From Oceanospirillum linum (GTDB lineage Bacteria; Pseudomonadota; Gammaproteobacteria; Pseudomonadales; Halomonadaceae), in NCBI RefSeq assembly GCF_900182785.1, contig NZ_FXTS01000003.1, positions 372,001 through 436,000 on the forward strand: a stretch of DNA of 64,000 nt, given 5' to 3'. Under the pieces are notes generated by a model. The model saw nothing but the letters and a program-made list of their open reading frames with translations, was not told the origin of the DNA and made no database searches. This document shows positions 16,723-25,989 of this stretch, piece by piece. Each line of letters starts with the position of its first letter. The first letter of the stretch is position 1. The position numbers were made by a program, and so were the translations under genes.

Positions 16723-18753
16723 TTGCGCCAACTGTCAAATAAGTTTACGCTTTCTTTGTCTTCAGGTGTAAACAAGGGTTACAGTTTGGCACTCTCATTG
16801 ATATTCGAAATAGCCATGTTGGTGTCCAGCGTATGCGGATGTTTAGTGGCAACCTGGTTACTATGGCGTGCCCGTAAGCAGGGTGATCTTCAGGCTCTGG
16901 CAGGCTTCGCCATCATGATGGCGATCTGGTGTTTTGGCCATGTCCTGTTATTTCACGGCTATGAACAAGCTGGAATTTACATCATTCTGGCAAACCCTCT
17001 GATGCCGACATTTTTCCTGCATTTTGCGATCTGTTTTGTCAGCTCTGATGCCGAAAAAGAACCGATGCTGGACCATTTGCACCAGGCGGTTCCCTGGCTT
17101 TATGCCACCAGCGTTGCTGTAGTGCTGCAAAGTTGGTGGGTTGGCGCAGGAGATACCATCAACACCCTGGATACCCGCTCGGTCTTTATTTTTACCGATG
17201 CCGGCTCATGGAACTTAGCCTATACAGTCTTGATTGGCATCTTAGCTCACGGTGTTTTGTTGTTTGGTTGGCGTCGCCATTCGGGCAATAAAAAGCGCTC
17301 TATTCTCGCTATGTTTGGGGTGGGTGCCTGGGGGCTATTACTGGCTACCAGCTTTGTTTTCCCCTCCTTTGGAATCAGCTGGTTTCCGTACCCGATGCTG
17401 CTTCTGCCAACCTATTTACTACTCTTAGTTTACGCAGTAGTACGCTATAAAATCCTTTCGGTAAACGCCTTTGCCAACAGGGCGTTGCTCTGGGTTGCGA
17501 TGATGCTGGTGATTCTCTGCCTGATTGCCGTGATCAGCGTCATATCCGGGCGAGTGGGATTGCAGGCCTTAGCCGATGTACCGGGCTGGCAGCTATGGCT
17601 CTATTCACTACTGATGCTGGTGACGTCCGCCTTGATTTACCAGCCCTTAAACCGGCTTATCTCACGGATTATTTACCCCGGCGCAGTATTAAATGAAGCC
17701 GTTTTAGATGCCTGGTCCAGCCAGCTAAAAGAAGCCCGGGACTGGCAACAGCTAATCGCCATTGGCGAACGTTCTCTTTCCTCTCAAATTAGGCAAGATG
17801 TCGATATAAAGCTGGAGACCGCCGAAGAGCACCTCAGCAGCAGTGAAGGTCAGGGGCTGGCGTTGCGTGTTTTTCGGTCACATTCTGGCTGGCATTTCTT
17901 ACTGCTCGGCTGGGAGGATGCCAGCCCCGGAATGCGGCTAACCGCAGAGGTTTTCGGTTCTTTATTTTCCACCAGCTGTGGCTTACTGGAGCATTCTTTG
18001 GCGCTGGCCGCTGCAGAACGGAAACGGCTGGATGAGCAGCATCTTGTCGAACTCGGTAGCCTGTCAGCGGCCATGGCCCACGAATTACGTAACCCACTGA
18101 ATATTATCGCCATGGCAGCTTACGAGACGCCACCGGAAACACGTCAGCATATTCAGACTCAGTTACAACGTGCGGATAGGCTGGTCAGCGATATGCTGGT
18201 GTACTCTGGCGGCTTAGAACTGCAGATCAGCATGACACCACTAAAAACCTTGATTGCCAGTGTTCTGGCACAAGCTCAACTGGAAAGTGTTTCTTATGAA
18301 CTGAATGTCGATGACGCCATTGAACTAGAAGCAGACCCTCAACGACTTCAGCAAGCTTTTATCAATTTAATCGACAATGCCGTCGCTTTTTTACGCGGCC
18401 AGTCTGACGGCCAATTGCTTATCGAAGCTCAGGTTAAGGCAAACACCGAAACAGATATCGAAGGCCCTGCAGTCGTGATTCAGGTACATAATAATGGGCC
18501 AGAGATCGACAGGAGCTTACAGGGTGATTCACTATTCCAGCCCTTTGTCACCAAGCGAGCCGGTGGCACCGGGCTGGGACTGGCCATCGTGCGCCGTATT
18601 GTGGATGCCCACGGCGGCCTCATTCAATGCCATGCCGATACAGCCTGGCCGGTAACATTTCAGCTTACGCTGCCGCTTTTTCAATCTGACCACCTGATTC
18701 AAGGTGACATGCGACGCGTTAAAAACGACATTCAAGGCACAGGGAAACACTGA
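16723..18753 (+). CDS. Membrane sensor histidine kinase of the cio locus
   Basis: 676 residues from a TTG start with AGGGG 12 bases upstream; an ATG at 16816 is a possible alternative. The N-terminal ~300 residues hold many hydrophobic helices (7TM-type sensor), then a GAF-like linker region, the H-box MAHELRNPLNII (His ~453) and the ATPase motifs NLIDNAV and GGTGLGLAIVRRIVDAHGG. It would phosphorylate the overlapping response regulator (TGATG junction at 18751-18755). Divergent from the cio genes, it is probably their sensor. The signal, perhaps redox or quinone state, cannot be read from sequence. Confidence 0.88.
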   Translation: MRQLSNKFTLSLSSGVNKGYSLALSLIFEIAMLVSSVCGCLVATWLLWRARKQGDLQALAGFAIMMAIWCFGHVLLFHGYEQAGIYIILANPLMPTFFLHFAICFVSSDAEKEPMLDHLHQAVPWLYATSVAVVLQSWWVGAGDTINTLDTRSVFIFTDAGSWNLAYTVLIGILAHGVLLFGWRRHSGNKKRSILAMFGVGAWGLLLATSFVFPSFGISWFPYPMLLLPTYLLLLVYAVVRYKILSVNAFANRALLWVAMMLVILCLIAVISVISGRVGLQALADVPGWQLWLYSLLMLVTSALIYQPLNRLISRIIYPGAVLNEAVLDAWSSQLKEARDWQQLIAIGERSLSSQIRQDVDIKLETAEEHLSSSEGQGLALRVFRSHSGWHFLLLGWEDASPGMRLTAEVFGSLFSTSCGLLEHSLALAAAERKRLDEQHLVELGSLSAAMAHELRNPLNIIAMAAYETPPETRQHIQTQLQRADRLVSDMLVYSGGLELQISMTPLKTLIASVLAQAQLESVSYELNVDDAIELEADPQRLQQAFINLIDNAVAFLRGQSDGQLLIEAQVKANTETDIEGPAVVIQVHNNGPEIDRSLQGDSLFQPFVTKRAGGTGLGLAIVRRIVDAHGGLIQCHADTAWPVTFQLTLPLFQSDHLIQGDMRRVKNDIQGTGKH

Positions 18754-20156
18754 TGACACAGCATAAAATATTACTGGTCGATGATGAGCCTGCTTTTCGT
18801 GAGCTGGCAAGTCGCTGGTTGGTTGATCAGGGTTATCACGTGACAACCGCGGGCAGTTTAGATGCAGCACGGGATACGCTAATCACGTTTGATGCAGACC
18901 TGGTTCTGCTGGATCTGTCTATGCCGCCCCATTTTGACCCTCAAATCACCTTAGCCGCTATGGCTGACTTTGAGGGTCGCCCTGTGATTATCATTACCGG
19001 CCACGCCGATCGTGATTTAGCCCTAAAAGCCGTAGCCCTTGGTGCATGGGACTTTATCGCCAAGCCCATTGACCCTGATATGTTAGCGGTTGTTGTCCGC
19101 AGAGCCATTACCAAAACCACATTAGAGCGGGAACTGAATCAGCTTAAACAAGCCAGCGAACAACCCAAGGGTGCTGCGTCTTATATAGGGCACTCTGCCA
19201 GCGCGCAGAAAATACGCGCACTGATCGAGCGTATTGCTCCCACTGATGTTCGCGTTTTGGTTACCGGCCCCTCAGGAACAGGCAAAGAGGTTATTTCAAG
19301 GGGGCTGCATGACCTTAGTCACCGGTCAGCTAAACCATTTATTTCGGTACACTGTGGCGCTATCCCGGAAGATCTTCTGGAAAGCGAATTATTCGGCTAC
19401 AGCAAGGGCGCATTTACTGGAGCAGATAAAGACAAAGCAGGCTTACTCTCCTTATCGGATGGCGGCACGCTGTTTCTGGATGAAATTGGCGAGATGCCCC
19501 TGGCGATGCAGGTAAAACTCTTACGCGTATTACAGGAAGGGACATTTTTCCCCGTTGGCGGCCGCGAACAGAAACATATTGATGTACGGGTTATTTCTGC
19601 AACAAATGCGGATCTGCTGGAGAAAGTAAGAGATGGTAGCTTCCGGGAAGATTTGTACTACCGCATCAAGGGCGTCAACATTGAAACGCAACCCCTTGCG
19701 GAACGGTTAGAAGATGTTCCTGTTCTGCTGCAAGCCTTCTTATCCCTTTTGCAAAACAGGCAGGCCAGACAACATAAACAAGCCAAACAGCCACCCCCGA
19801 ATCAATTACAGCTCAGCCCTGAAGCGATGCAGTGGTTTCGCGCCCAAACATGGCCGGGTAATGTACGGGAGCTGAAAAATACCCTTGAAAGCGTCGCTTC
19901 TATTTGCTCTGAAGGGCAGATCACACTGGAGGATATTCAGCTGTTATACCCGCATATTGGACAAGCAACGGAGCCATCACCAATATCCGACGCGCCTCTT
20001 TCATCAGCCACACTGGATGAGCAGGTCAAAGCGCTTGAAATTCGCCTTATCCATCAAGCCTTAGAAAAAAGCCAAGACAATCGAACCCAAGCCGCAAAAC
20101 AGTTGGGTATTTCACGGCAGGGACTGCTTAAGAAAATAGAACGCTATGGGTTATAA
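18753..20156 (+). CDS. Sigma-54-dependent response regulator of the cio locus
   Basis: 467 residues of NtrC type. The receiver domain has DDE at 10-12 and the phospho-acceptor Asp54 in LVLLDLSMPP. The AAA+ domain has Walker A GPSGTGKE, the sigma-54 contact loop GAFTGA and Walker B GGTLFLDEIGEMP. The C-terminal Fis-like helix-turn-helix is NRTQAAKQLGISRQGLLKKI. Its start overlaps the kinase stop. The sigma-54 promoter before cioA is the obvious target. No confident enhancer-binding site was identified, though an imperfect AT-rich inverted repeat lies at about 16699-16720. Confidence 0.93.
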   Translation: MTQHKILLVDDEPAFRELASRWLVDQGYHVTTAGSLDAARDTLITFDADLVLLDLSMPPHFDPQITLAAMADFEGRPVIIITGHADRDLALKAVALGAWDFIAKPIDPDMLAVVVRRAITKTTLERELNQLKQASEQPKGAASYIGHSASAQKIRALIERIAPTDVRVLVTGPSGTGKEVISRGLHDLSHRSAKPFISVHCGAIPEDLLESELFGYSKGAFTGADKDKAGLLSLSDGGTLFLDEIGEMPLAMQVKLLRVLQEGTFFPVGGREQKHIDVRVISATNADLLEKVRDGSFREDLYYRIKGVNIETQPLAERLEDVPVLLQAFLSLLQNRQARQHKQAKQPPPNQLQLSPEAMQWFRAQTWPGNVRELKNTLESVASICSEGQITLEDIQLLYPHIGQATEPSPISDAPLSSATLDEQVKALEIRLIHQALEKSQDNRTQAAKQLGISRQGLLKKIERYGL

Positions 20157-20192
20157 GCTGATCAGGCAAGGAAGTTACAGGTCGGACACGGG

Positions 20193-20729
20193 CTACAGAT
20201 CAAACTCAACGCCAGCACTTAACTGAGCGGTATCCGCTTTGAGCTGCGTATAGTCAACGGTGAAAACAAGAGAGTTGGTCATCTTTAGCGTAACGCCACC
20301 GCCATAGGACTCACCTGAAAACGAGAAGCGCTCTTTAGCGGAGTCCTGCGGGCTAAGTTCATCAAAGCTGTAATCGACCTGAACATAACCATACTTCATA
20401 TTGATATCAACCCAGCTCCCCATCGGCCTTATGAACATTAAATAGGCACCTGATGTAGTGTATTTGATATCGTGGGGATAGGGTTTGCTATCGGCACCCT
20501 TTTTAACCATGCCACGGAAAGGTTGTGCGTCGGAATACTCAAACTGAAAGGCCCATAACGAGCTTACCCGATAACCTAGCGTGTAAATTAAGGGCCTTGC
20601 TCTTTCGGCTTCCATACCGTCCATTAATAACGCACCGCCAAAAACCCCAAGATAACCGTGAGCTGTGGCGGCAAAAACTCCCTTTGGCACGAGCATCAGT
20701 GCAACAGCAAAAAGGACAACCCTTAACAA
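20193..20729 (-). CDS. Outer-membrane beta-barrel protein of unknown function
   Basis: 178 residues from a TTG start preceded by AAGGGG at 6 bases; an upstream TTG at 20768 would add 13 residues. The N-terminus is a signal peptide (LRVVLFAVALMLVPKGVFA). The rest alternates polar and hydrophobic residues with aromatics, ends in a barrel-like LSAGVEFDL, and contains YTLGYRVSSLWAFQFEY and YGYVQVDYSF, as in small eight-strand OMPs. No specific family was recognised. It lies tail to tail with the response regulator gene. Confidence 0.7.
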   Translation of the reverse strand: MLRVVLFAVALMLVPKGVFAATAHGYLGVFGGALLMDGMEAERARPLIYTLGYRVSSLWAFQFEYSDAQPFRGMVKKGADSKPYPHDIKYTTSGAYLMFIRPMGSWVDINMKYGYVQVDYSFDELSPQDSAKERFSFSGESYGGGVTLKMTNSLVFTVDYTQLKADTAQLSAGVEFDL

Positions 20730-20887
20730 ATCAGACCCCTTTAAAGAATAATCCTTTTTAATTAGCAATAATTATCGCATAGATTAATTTAAGCGTCTGT
20801 GATGCTGTGTAACAAGTCGTTCCCCAGCCTGGCTATTTTCAGCCAAGCAGCTGTCTATCATTTAAGCCAAGCAACAGGTGACCATCC

Positions 20888-21682
20888 TCAACCAAGTAAC
20901 AAGCTATCATCGCTGAGTTCTTCACCCTTTGTTTTAGAAAATAGTGCCAGCAGATCAGGAACATCAAGCCCTTCCCGATCCTGGCCCTGCACATCAAAGG
21001 CAATATTGCCTTCATGCAGCATAAGGGTACGATCACCAACATCTAATGCCTGGCGCATAGAGTGCGTCACCATCAGCGCCGTCAGGTTCTGCTCTTCGAT
21101 AATATTCTTCGTCAGCTCCAGCACAAAAGCAGCCGTTTTCGGATCAAGTGCTGCGGTGTGCTCATCTAATAAGAGAATCTTCATCGGCTGCAGGGTTGCC
21201 ATTAACAGACTAACAGCCTGTCGCTGACCACCGGAAAGCAGTCCCATGCGATCACCCAACCGACTTTCCAGCCCAAGCCCCAGGCGAGCCAGGCGTTCCT
21301 TAAATATCTCCTGATACTCATGGCGAATGGAGCGACTTAAGCCGCGTCCATGGCCCCGTTTTAGCGCCAGCGCCATATTCTCTTCAATCGTCAGTGCTTC
21401 ACAGGTGCCCGCCAAAGGATCCTGAAACACCCGAGCCACTAAGCCTGCTCGCTTGTTGGTTGGCCAGCGGGAAACATCCTGATCATCAATCAGAATTCTG
21501 CCATGGTCCGCTAAGACCTCTCCTGCAAGGGCATTCAGAAAGGTAGACTTACCCGCACCGTTACTGCCAATCACAGTGACAAACTGTCCTTCTGGAATCG
21601 TTAGATTCAGCCCCCGCAGAGCCCTGTTTTCCAACGGTGTACCGGCACCGAATGTCACCTCAAGCTGATCAACCTGAATCAT
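20888..21682 (-). CDS. ABC transporter ATP-binding protein
   Basis: 264 residues. Walker A GSNGAGKSTFLNAL, Q-loop region ARVFQDPLAGTC, signature LLSGGQRQAVSLLMA, Walker B ILLLDEHTAALDP and switch His in VTHSM are all present. The wording (VFQDP.AGT, DEHTAALDP) is that of the ATPase partnered with the TrpXYZ-type importers. It overlaps the permease gene by 4 bases and completes a three-gene importer. Confidence 0.93.
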   Translation of the reverse strand: MIQVDQLEVTFGAGTPLENRALRGLNLTIPEGQFVTVIGSNGAGKSTFLNALAGEVLADHGRILIDDQDVSRWPTNKRAGLVARVFQDPLAGTCEALTIEENMALALKRGHGRGLSRSIRHEYQEIFKERLARLGLGLESRLGDRMGLLSGGQRQAVSLLMATLQPMKILLLDEHTAALDPKTAAFVLELTKNIIEEQNLTALMVTHSMRQALDVGDRTLMLHEGNIAFDVQGQDREGLDVPDLLALFSKTKGEELSDDSLLLG

Positions 21683-22569
21683 GCCCGACCTCCTTTACGC
21701 TTAAGCAGTTTCATACGAGGGATAACAATGGCCAACGTAACCAGCACCGCAGTAATCAGGTTCAAATCCTGAGCTTTCAGACCGATCCAGTCCGCATTCA
21801 GGGCCACTGCAATAGCAAGGCGGTAAAGAATCGCGCCAACCAGACAGGCAAAAATCCAGCGGGCAATAGTACGGGTGGATAAAATCGCTTCGCCGCCAAT
21901 AACCGCCGCCAAACCAATCACGATCGTACCAACTCCCATGGTGACATCCGCTGTACCCTGACTCTGGGCGAACAGAGCGCCAGCCAGGCCCACCATGCCA
22001 TTGGCAAGGGCAACGCCCAGAATCGTCAGACGCCCGGTATGAACACCATTTGCCCGGGCCATTTTGTCGTTAACCCCCGTTGCCCTCATCGCTAAGCCCA
22101 GCTCCGAAGTCATAAAGCGAACAAACAGCAGATAAACCACCAGTACAAAACCACTGAGAATAATGGGATTGATCAGATAAAAAGGGATATCCCAATTCTC
22201 AAATGGCGTAAAAACCGTTTCGTCCCCCAGCAGGGCAACGTTAGGCTTCCCCATAATCCGGAGGTTAATGGAATACAGCGCGATCATTGTCAGAATAGAG
22301 GCCAGCAAATTCAGAATCTGCAGACGCACGTTCAGCCAGGCAGTCACCACACCGGCCATACACCCCGCAACCATTGCCATCGCCGTTGCTAACCAGGGGT
22401 TCCACCCGGTTACAATCAGGGTTGCAGCAACCGCAGCACCCAGTGGGAAACTGCCATCAACAGTAAGGTCCGGAAAATCCAGCACACGAAAGGCGATAAA
22501 GACGCCAAAAGCCACCAAACCAAATAAAAGGCCGGACTCCACAGCGCCGAAAAAGGCAATTGAACTCAC
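21679..22569 (-). CDS. ABC transporter permease (BPD_transp_2 family)
   Basis: 296 residues, about eight to nine helices, similar to branched-chain amino acid/ribose-type permeases. LPDFPDLTVDGSFPLGAAVAA-like wording (VLDFPDLTVDGSFPLGA) and EVGLAMRATGVNDKMARANGV-like wording are typical of the permease that accompanies DUF534 binding proteins. The substrate is unproved; tryptophan or tyrosine is suggested only by family resemblance. Confidence 0.9.
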   Translation of the reverse strand: MSSIAFFGAVESGLLFGLVAFGVFIAFRVLDFPDLTVDGSFPLGAAVAATLIVTGWNPWLATAMAMVAGCMAGVVTAWLNVRLQILNLLASILTMIALYSINLRIMGKPNVALLGDETVFTPFENWDIPFYLINPIILSGFVLVVYLLFVRFMTSELGLAMRATGVNDKMARANGVHTGRLTILGVALANGMVGLAGALFAQSQGTADVTMGVGTIVIGLAAVIGGEAILSTRTIARWIFACLVGAILYRLAIAVALNADWIGLKAQDLNLITAVLVTLAIVIPRMKLLKRKGGRA

Positions 22570-22659
22570 GATGATTCCGTTTAGAGATTAGGGCTCAAAA
22601 GAGCGGTTTATATAGCGCAGCAGACAGCGCTCTTTAAATGAAACAAGCTTTTTAACGAG

Positions 22660-22680
22660 AAAAAGCGGCCGTTGGCCGCT
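22660..22680 (-). terminator. Intra-operon terminator/attenuator after the binding-protein gene
   Basis: Minus strand AGCGGCC-AAC-GGCCGCT followed by T4 (arms 22674-22680 and 22664-22670). It lies between the binding-protein gene and the permease gene and may lower expression of the membrane components, a common arrangement. Confidence 0.65.
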
Positions 22681-22704
22681 TCGCTTATTTTATATCTTCA
22701 GCCT

Positions 22705-23676
22705 TTATTGAATCACTTTTTTGGCTTCGGCGATCAATGCCTTCGGCAGGGTCACACCCATACGTTCAGCTGCTGCAGGGTTAATCACCAGATCCATTGT
22801 ATGCACTCCCTCTACAGGAATGTTCTTAGGTGATTCTCCCTTCAGGATACGTGAAACAATAACACCGGTTTGGCGGCCGACCTGATAGTAATCAAAGCCC
22901 ACCGCAGCAACCGCACCACGGCTTACGGAATCAGTATCACCGGTAATCACCGGGATATCAGCACGCTCCGCCACTTTCAGAACCGCTTCCAATGCAGAAA
23001 TCACCGTGTTATCAATGGGCAGATAGATCACATCAACCTTACCCACCAGGGACCGGGCTGAAGCCAGCACATCCGATGATTTAGTCGCTGCAGCCTCAAT
23101 AACACTCATTCCCTGGGCTGGTGCAGCCTGGTGTACCATTTCAACAGAGCTTACCGAGTTTGCTTCACCGGGATTAAAGATAACGCCCACTTTTTCAGCA
23201 CCCGGAACGACTCTTTTAACCAGCTCCATATGCTTATCCATCGGCAACATATCTGTGGTGCCGGTTACCCAGCGAGTAGGTTGATCCAACGCTTTTACCA
23301 GCTTGGCACCCACAGGATCAGTAACCGCGGAGAACACCACAGGGATACCACGGGCTGCGGATACCGCCGTCTGCGCAGAAGGCGTTGTAATCGCCACAAT
23401 CACATCGGGCCCGTCACCGGCAAATTTTTTCGCCACCTGAGCCGCCGTTGCCGGACTACCCTGAGCACTTTCATAGTTCCAGTTCAGGTTTTTACCTACG
23501 ACATAACCACGTTCCGCCAGTTCATCTTTTACCCCCTGACGAATCGCATCCAGAGACGGATGCTCAACGATCTGAGTAATAGCAACAGAAGCATCGGCTT
23601 GCACCAGTGCACTTGTCAGGCCGGATGCCAGTATCAAGGAACCCGCAATAAGCTTACGAAGTTTGGATTTAAACAT
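22705..23676 (-). CDS. ABC transporter substrate-binding protein (DUF534/TrpX-like)
   Basis: 323 residues from the ATG at 23676 with TGGAG upstream; the first 28 codons of the longer frame lack a signal peptide and are excluded. A signal peptide (FKSKLRKLIAGSLILASGLTSALVQA) precedes a Peripla_BP_4-type fold: VAITQIVEHPSLDAIRQGVKDELAERGY, PDVIVAITTPSAQTAVSAARGIPVVFSAVTDPVGAKLV and GVIFNPGEANS are characteristic. Likely substrates in this family are aromatic amino acids. It is the promoter-proximal gene of the importer operon. Confidence 0.92.
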   Translation of the reverse strand: MFKSKLRKLIAGSLILASGLTSALVQADASVAITQIVEHPSLDAIRQGVKDELAERGYVVGKNLNWNYESAQGSPATAAQVAKKFAGDGPDVIVAITTPSAQTAVSAARGIPVVFSAVTDPVGAKLVKALDQPTRWVTGTTDMLPMDKHMELVKRVVPGAEKVGVIFNPGEANSVSSVEMVHQAAPAQGMSVIEAAATKSSDVLASARSLVGKVDVIYLPIDNTVISALEAVLKVAERADIPVITGDTDSVSRGAVAAVGFDYYQVGRQTGVIVSRILKGESPKNIPVEGVHTMDLVINPAAAERMGVTLPKALIAEAKKVIQ

Positions 23677-23921
23677 GGTCGTCTCCAGATTGTGCAGCTG
23701 ACTTTGAGCTGTCTGAAAGATTAAGGCAGTCTCACATGACTCGTTACACCAAGCCTGCAAGCTATTTTTTTATAATAAACTCTTTGGCTTTACCGGAGGT
23801 TTCTGGCAGATCACTCGGCAAAACGGCAAAATATGGGGCATAACTATACCTTAATATCCCCTATGACCGAAAACGATGCCGGACAAAAATTCGGCAGCCT
23901 GACAAATTGCTGAGAAAATAG

Positions 23922-24236
23922 ATGAACACCTCAACACCCTCCGTAAAGGAAGCCCTGTATCTGGTGCTCCACCAGATCCCTGAAGGGCGCTTTACAACCT
24001 ATGGTCGGCTGGCAAACCTGCTTCCGGTATCAGCATCCGCACGTCAGGTTGCCCGCTTGCTCAGCCAGCTGCCTGAAGGAACACAGTTACCCTGGCACAG
24101 AGTTGTTAATAGCCAATTTAAAGTTTCAGAATTTGCTAAGAATAATGAACAGAGTCAACGCTTGATAGCTGAAGGCATACTCCCCTCAGCCCGCGGCAAA
24201 CTGCCTGCCCACAAGGTCTGGCCAGACAACCCCTGA
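23922..24236 (+). CDS. Alkyltransferase-like protein (Atl family)
   Basis: 104 residues, similar to the C-terminal DNA-binding half of O6-alkylguanine-DNA alkyltransferase (IPEGRFTTYGRLANLL; ARQVARLLSQLPEG). The active-site PCHRV motif reads PWHRVV here: Trp replaces the alkyl-accepting Cys. Such Atl proteins bind O6-alkylguanine, flip the base and hand the lesion to nucleotide excision repair rather than repairing it themselves. Confidence 0.92.
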   Translation: MNTSTPSVKEALYLVLHQIPEGRFTTYGRLANLLPVSASARQVARLLSQLPEGTQLPWHRVVNSQFKVSEFAKNNEQSQRLIAEGILPSARGKLPAHKVWPDNP

Positions 24237-24384
24237 ACGGCATTCAGGAAACAGATCAGGGTAAAGGGTGAAACTTTTTGCCAGCACACAAGTAAAAGTG
24301 AGCCAGATTCATTGATAAATGAGGAAATCTTGAACAGAAATTACAAAGGGTTGTGTTACCATGTTGCCCCTGTTGTTGGGATAA

Positions 24385-24404
24385 GTAACAAAACTCCCTG
24401 TTAC
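24385..24404 (+). promoter_or_regulatory. Inverted repeat in the serA upstream region
   Basis: GTAACA (24385-24390) and TGTTAC (24399-24404) form a perfect 6-bp inverted repeat within the 294-bp region before serA. It could be an operator or an RNA hairpin; nothing in the sequence decides which. Confidence 0.3.
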
Positions 24405-24530
24405 CCCTGCGAAACGCAACAACAATCCTGTGCAGGCTCCTGCTGCACTATAAGTTGACCCGCAACAGAAGTTCGCTACAGCTTATTTCAGACCGGCGAT
24501 CTGCCGTGACCGTTAGAGGGTTCCAGCACC

Positions 24531-25760
24531 ATGGCTACTACGTCTCTTGACAAGAGCAAAATCAAAATTCTTCTTCTGGAAGGTGTACACCAATCTGCCG
24601 TTGATAACTTCAAGGCAGCAGGCTACACCAATATTGAGTATCACGCAGCTTCACTTCCGGAAGAGCAGCTTAAAGAGTCGATCAAAGACGCCCACTTTGT
24701 CGGCATACGTTCCCGCACTCAATTAACCGAACAGGTTTTTGATGCGGCAGAAAAACTGGTTGCGGTAGGCTGCTTCTGCATCGGCACCAACCAGGTTGAT
24801 CTTAAAGCAGCGATGATTCGTGGCATTGCGGTATTCAACGCACCTTACTCCAACACTCGATCCGTTGCAGAACTTGTTCTTGCCGAGTCCATCATGCTAT
24901 TGCGTGGTGTGCCGGAGAAAAGCGCGGTTTGTCACCGGGGCGGCTGGCTGAAGTCCGCGAAAAACTCTTTTGAGATTCGCGGAAAAACGCTTGGTATTGT
25001 CGGCTACGGCAGCATTGGCTCCCAGCTGTCAGTTCTGGCGGAATCCCTGGGTATGAAGGTGATCTACTTTGACGTGATCACCAAACTGCCACTGGGTAAC
25101 GCAGAACAGGTTGGCAGCATGAAAGAGCTGCTGAACACAGCAGATATCGTATCCCTGCATGTTCCTGAAACCGAAGCAACCAAATGGATGATGGGCCCAG
25201 AACAGTTTGCTGAAATGAAGCAAGGCTCCATCTTCCTGAACGCAGCCCGTGGCACCGTTGTTGATATTGACGCCCTGGCGGACGTGGTGCGCAGCGGAAA
25301 ACTGCTGGGTGCCGCTATTGACGTCTTCCCGGTTGAACCCCGCTCCAATGATGAAGAGTTTATTTCTCCACTGCGTGAGTTCGATAACGTCATTCTGACC
25401 CCCCATGTAGGCGGCTCTACCATGGAAGCGCAGGAAAACATCGGTGTCGAAGTTTCAGAAAAACTGATCAAGTACAGCGATAACGGTACCACCACCAGCG
25501 CGGTTAACTTCCCGGAAGTTGCTCTGCCATCGCACCCTGGCAAACACCGTTTACTGCATCTGCATGAGAATGTGCCCGGTGTTCTGTCTGAGATCAACAA
25601 GGTACTGTCTGATAACGGCATCAACATCTCTGGCCAGTTCCTGCAGACCAACGAAAAAGTGGGTTATGTGGTTGTTGACGTTGAAAAAGAATACAGCCCT
25701 CAGGCTCTGGACGCACTTCGTACAGTAAGCAATACCATTCGTGCACGGGTACTGTTCTGA
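24531..25760 (+). CDS. serA: D-3-phosphoglycerate dehydrogenase
   Basis: 409 residues, same length as E. coli SerA (410). First committed step of serine synthesis, oxidising 3-phosphoglycerate. Landmarks: GCFCIGTNQVDL, the Rossmann motif LGIVGYGSIGSQLSVLAESLGMKV, the catalytic His in NVILTPHVGGSTMEAQENIG, and a C-terminal ACT domain (LLHLHENVPGVLSEINKVLSDNGINISGQFLQT) for serine feedback. Single-gene unit with a strong terminator. Confidence 0.98.
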   Translation: MATTSLDKSKIKILLLEGVHQSAVDNFKAAGYTNIEYHAASLPEEQLKESIKDAHFVGIRSRTQLTEQVFDAAEKLVAVGCFCIGTNQVDLKAAMIRGIAVFNAPYSNTRSVAELVLAESIMLLRGVPEKSAVCHRGGWLKSAKNSFEIRGKTLGIVGYGSIGSQLSVLAESLGMKVIYFDVITKLPLGNAEQVGSMKELLNTADIVSLHVPETEATKWMMGPEQFAEMKQGSIFLNAARGTVVDIDALADVVRSGKLLGAAIDVFPVEPRSNDEEFISPLREFDNVILTPHVGGSTMEAQENIGVEVSEKLIKYSDNGTTTSAVNFPEVALPSHPGKHRLLHLHENVPGVLSEINKVLSDNGINISGQFLQTNEKVGYVVVDVEKEYSPQALDALRTVSNTIRARVLF

Positions 25761-25805
25761 TAAAGAACAACCCAGTGCCTGTGGATGAGTCATCTGCCAC
25801 TGAAG

Positions 25806-25847
25806 GCCCGGCAGGATCACCAAACAGGTGAGCCTGCCGGGCTTTTT
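25806..25847 (+). terminator. Terminator after serA
   Basis: GCCCGGCAGG pairs with CCTGCCGGGC (25806-25815 and 25833-25842), with an inner TCACC/GGTGA stem, followed by T5. Confidence 0.9.
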
Positions 25848-25989
25848 CAGGTCTCTGTTTTATATTCTGCAGTCTATTTTTTTGCTAATCTGATTTTTCT
25901 GAAGCGTTACAAAACTCTGAGTTGTAAAAAGCGTTTGCAGAACCGGAAAACATCACCTGGCCGATATTGTTATCAAAGGATCTGGAATA

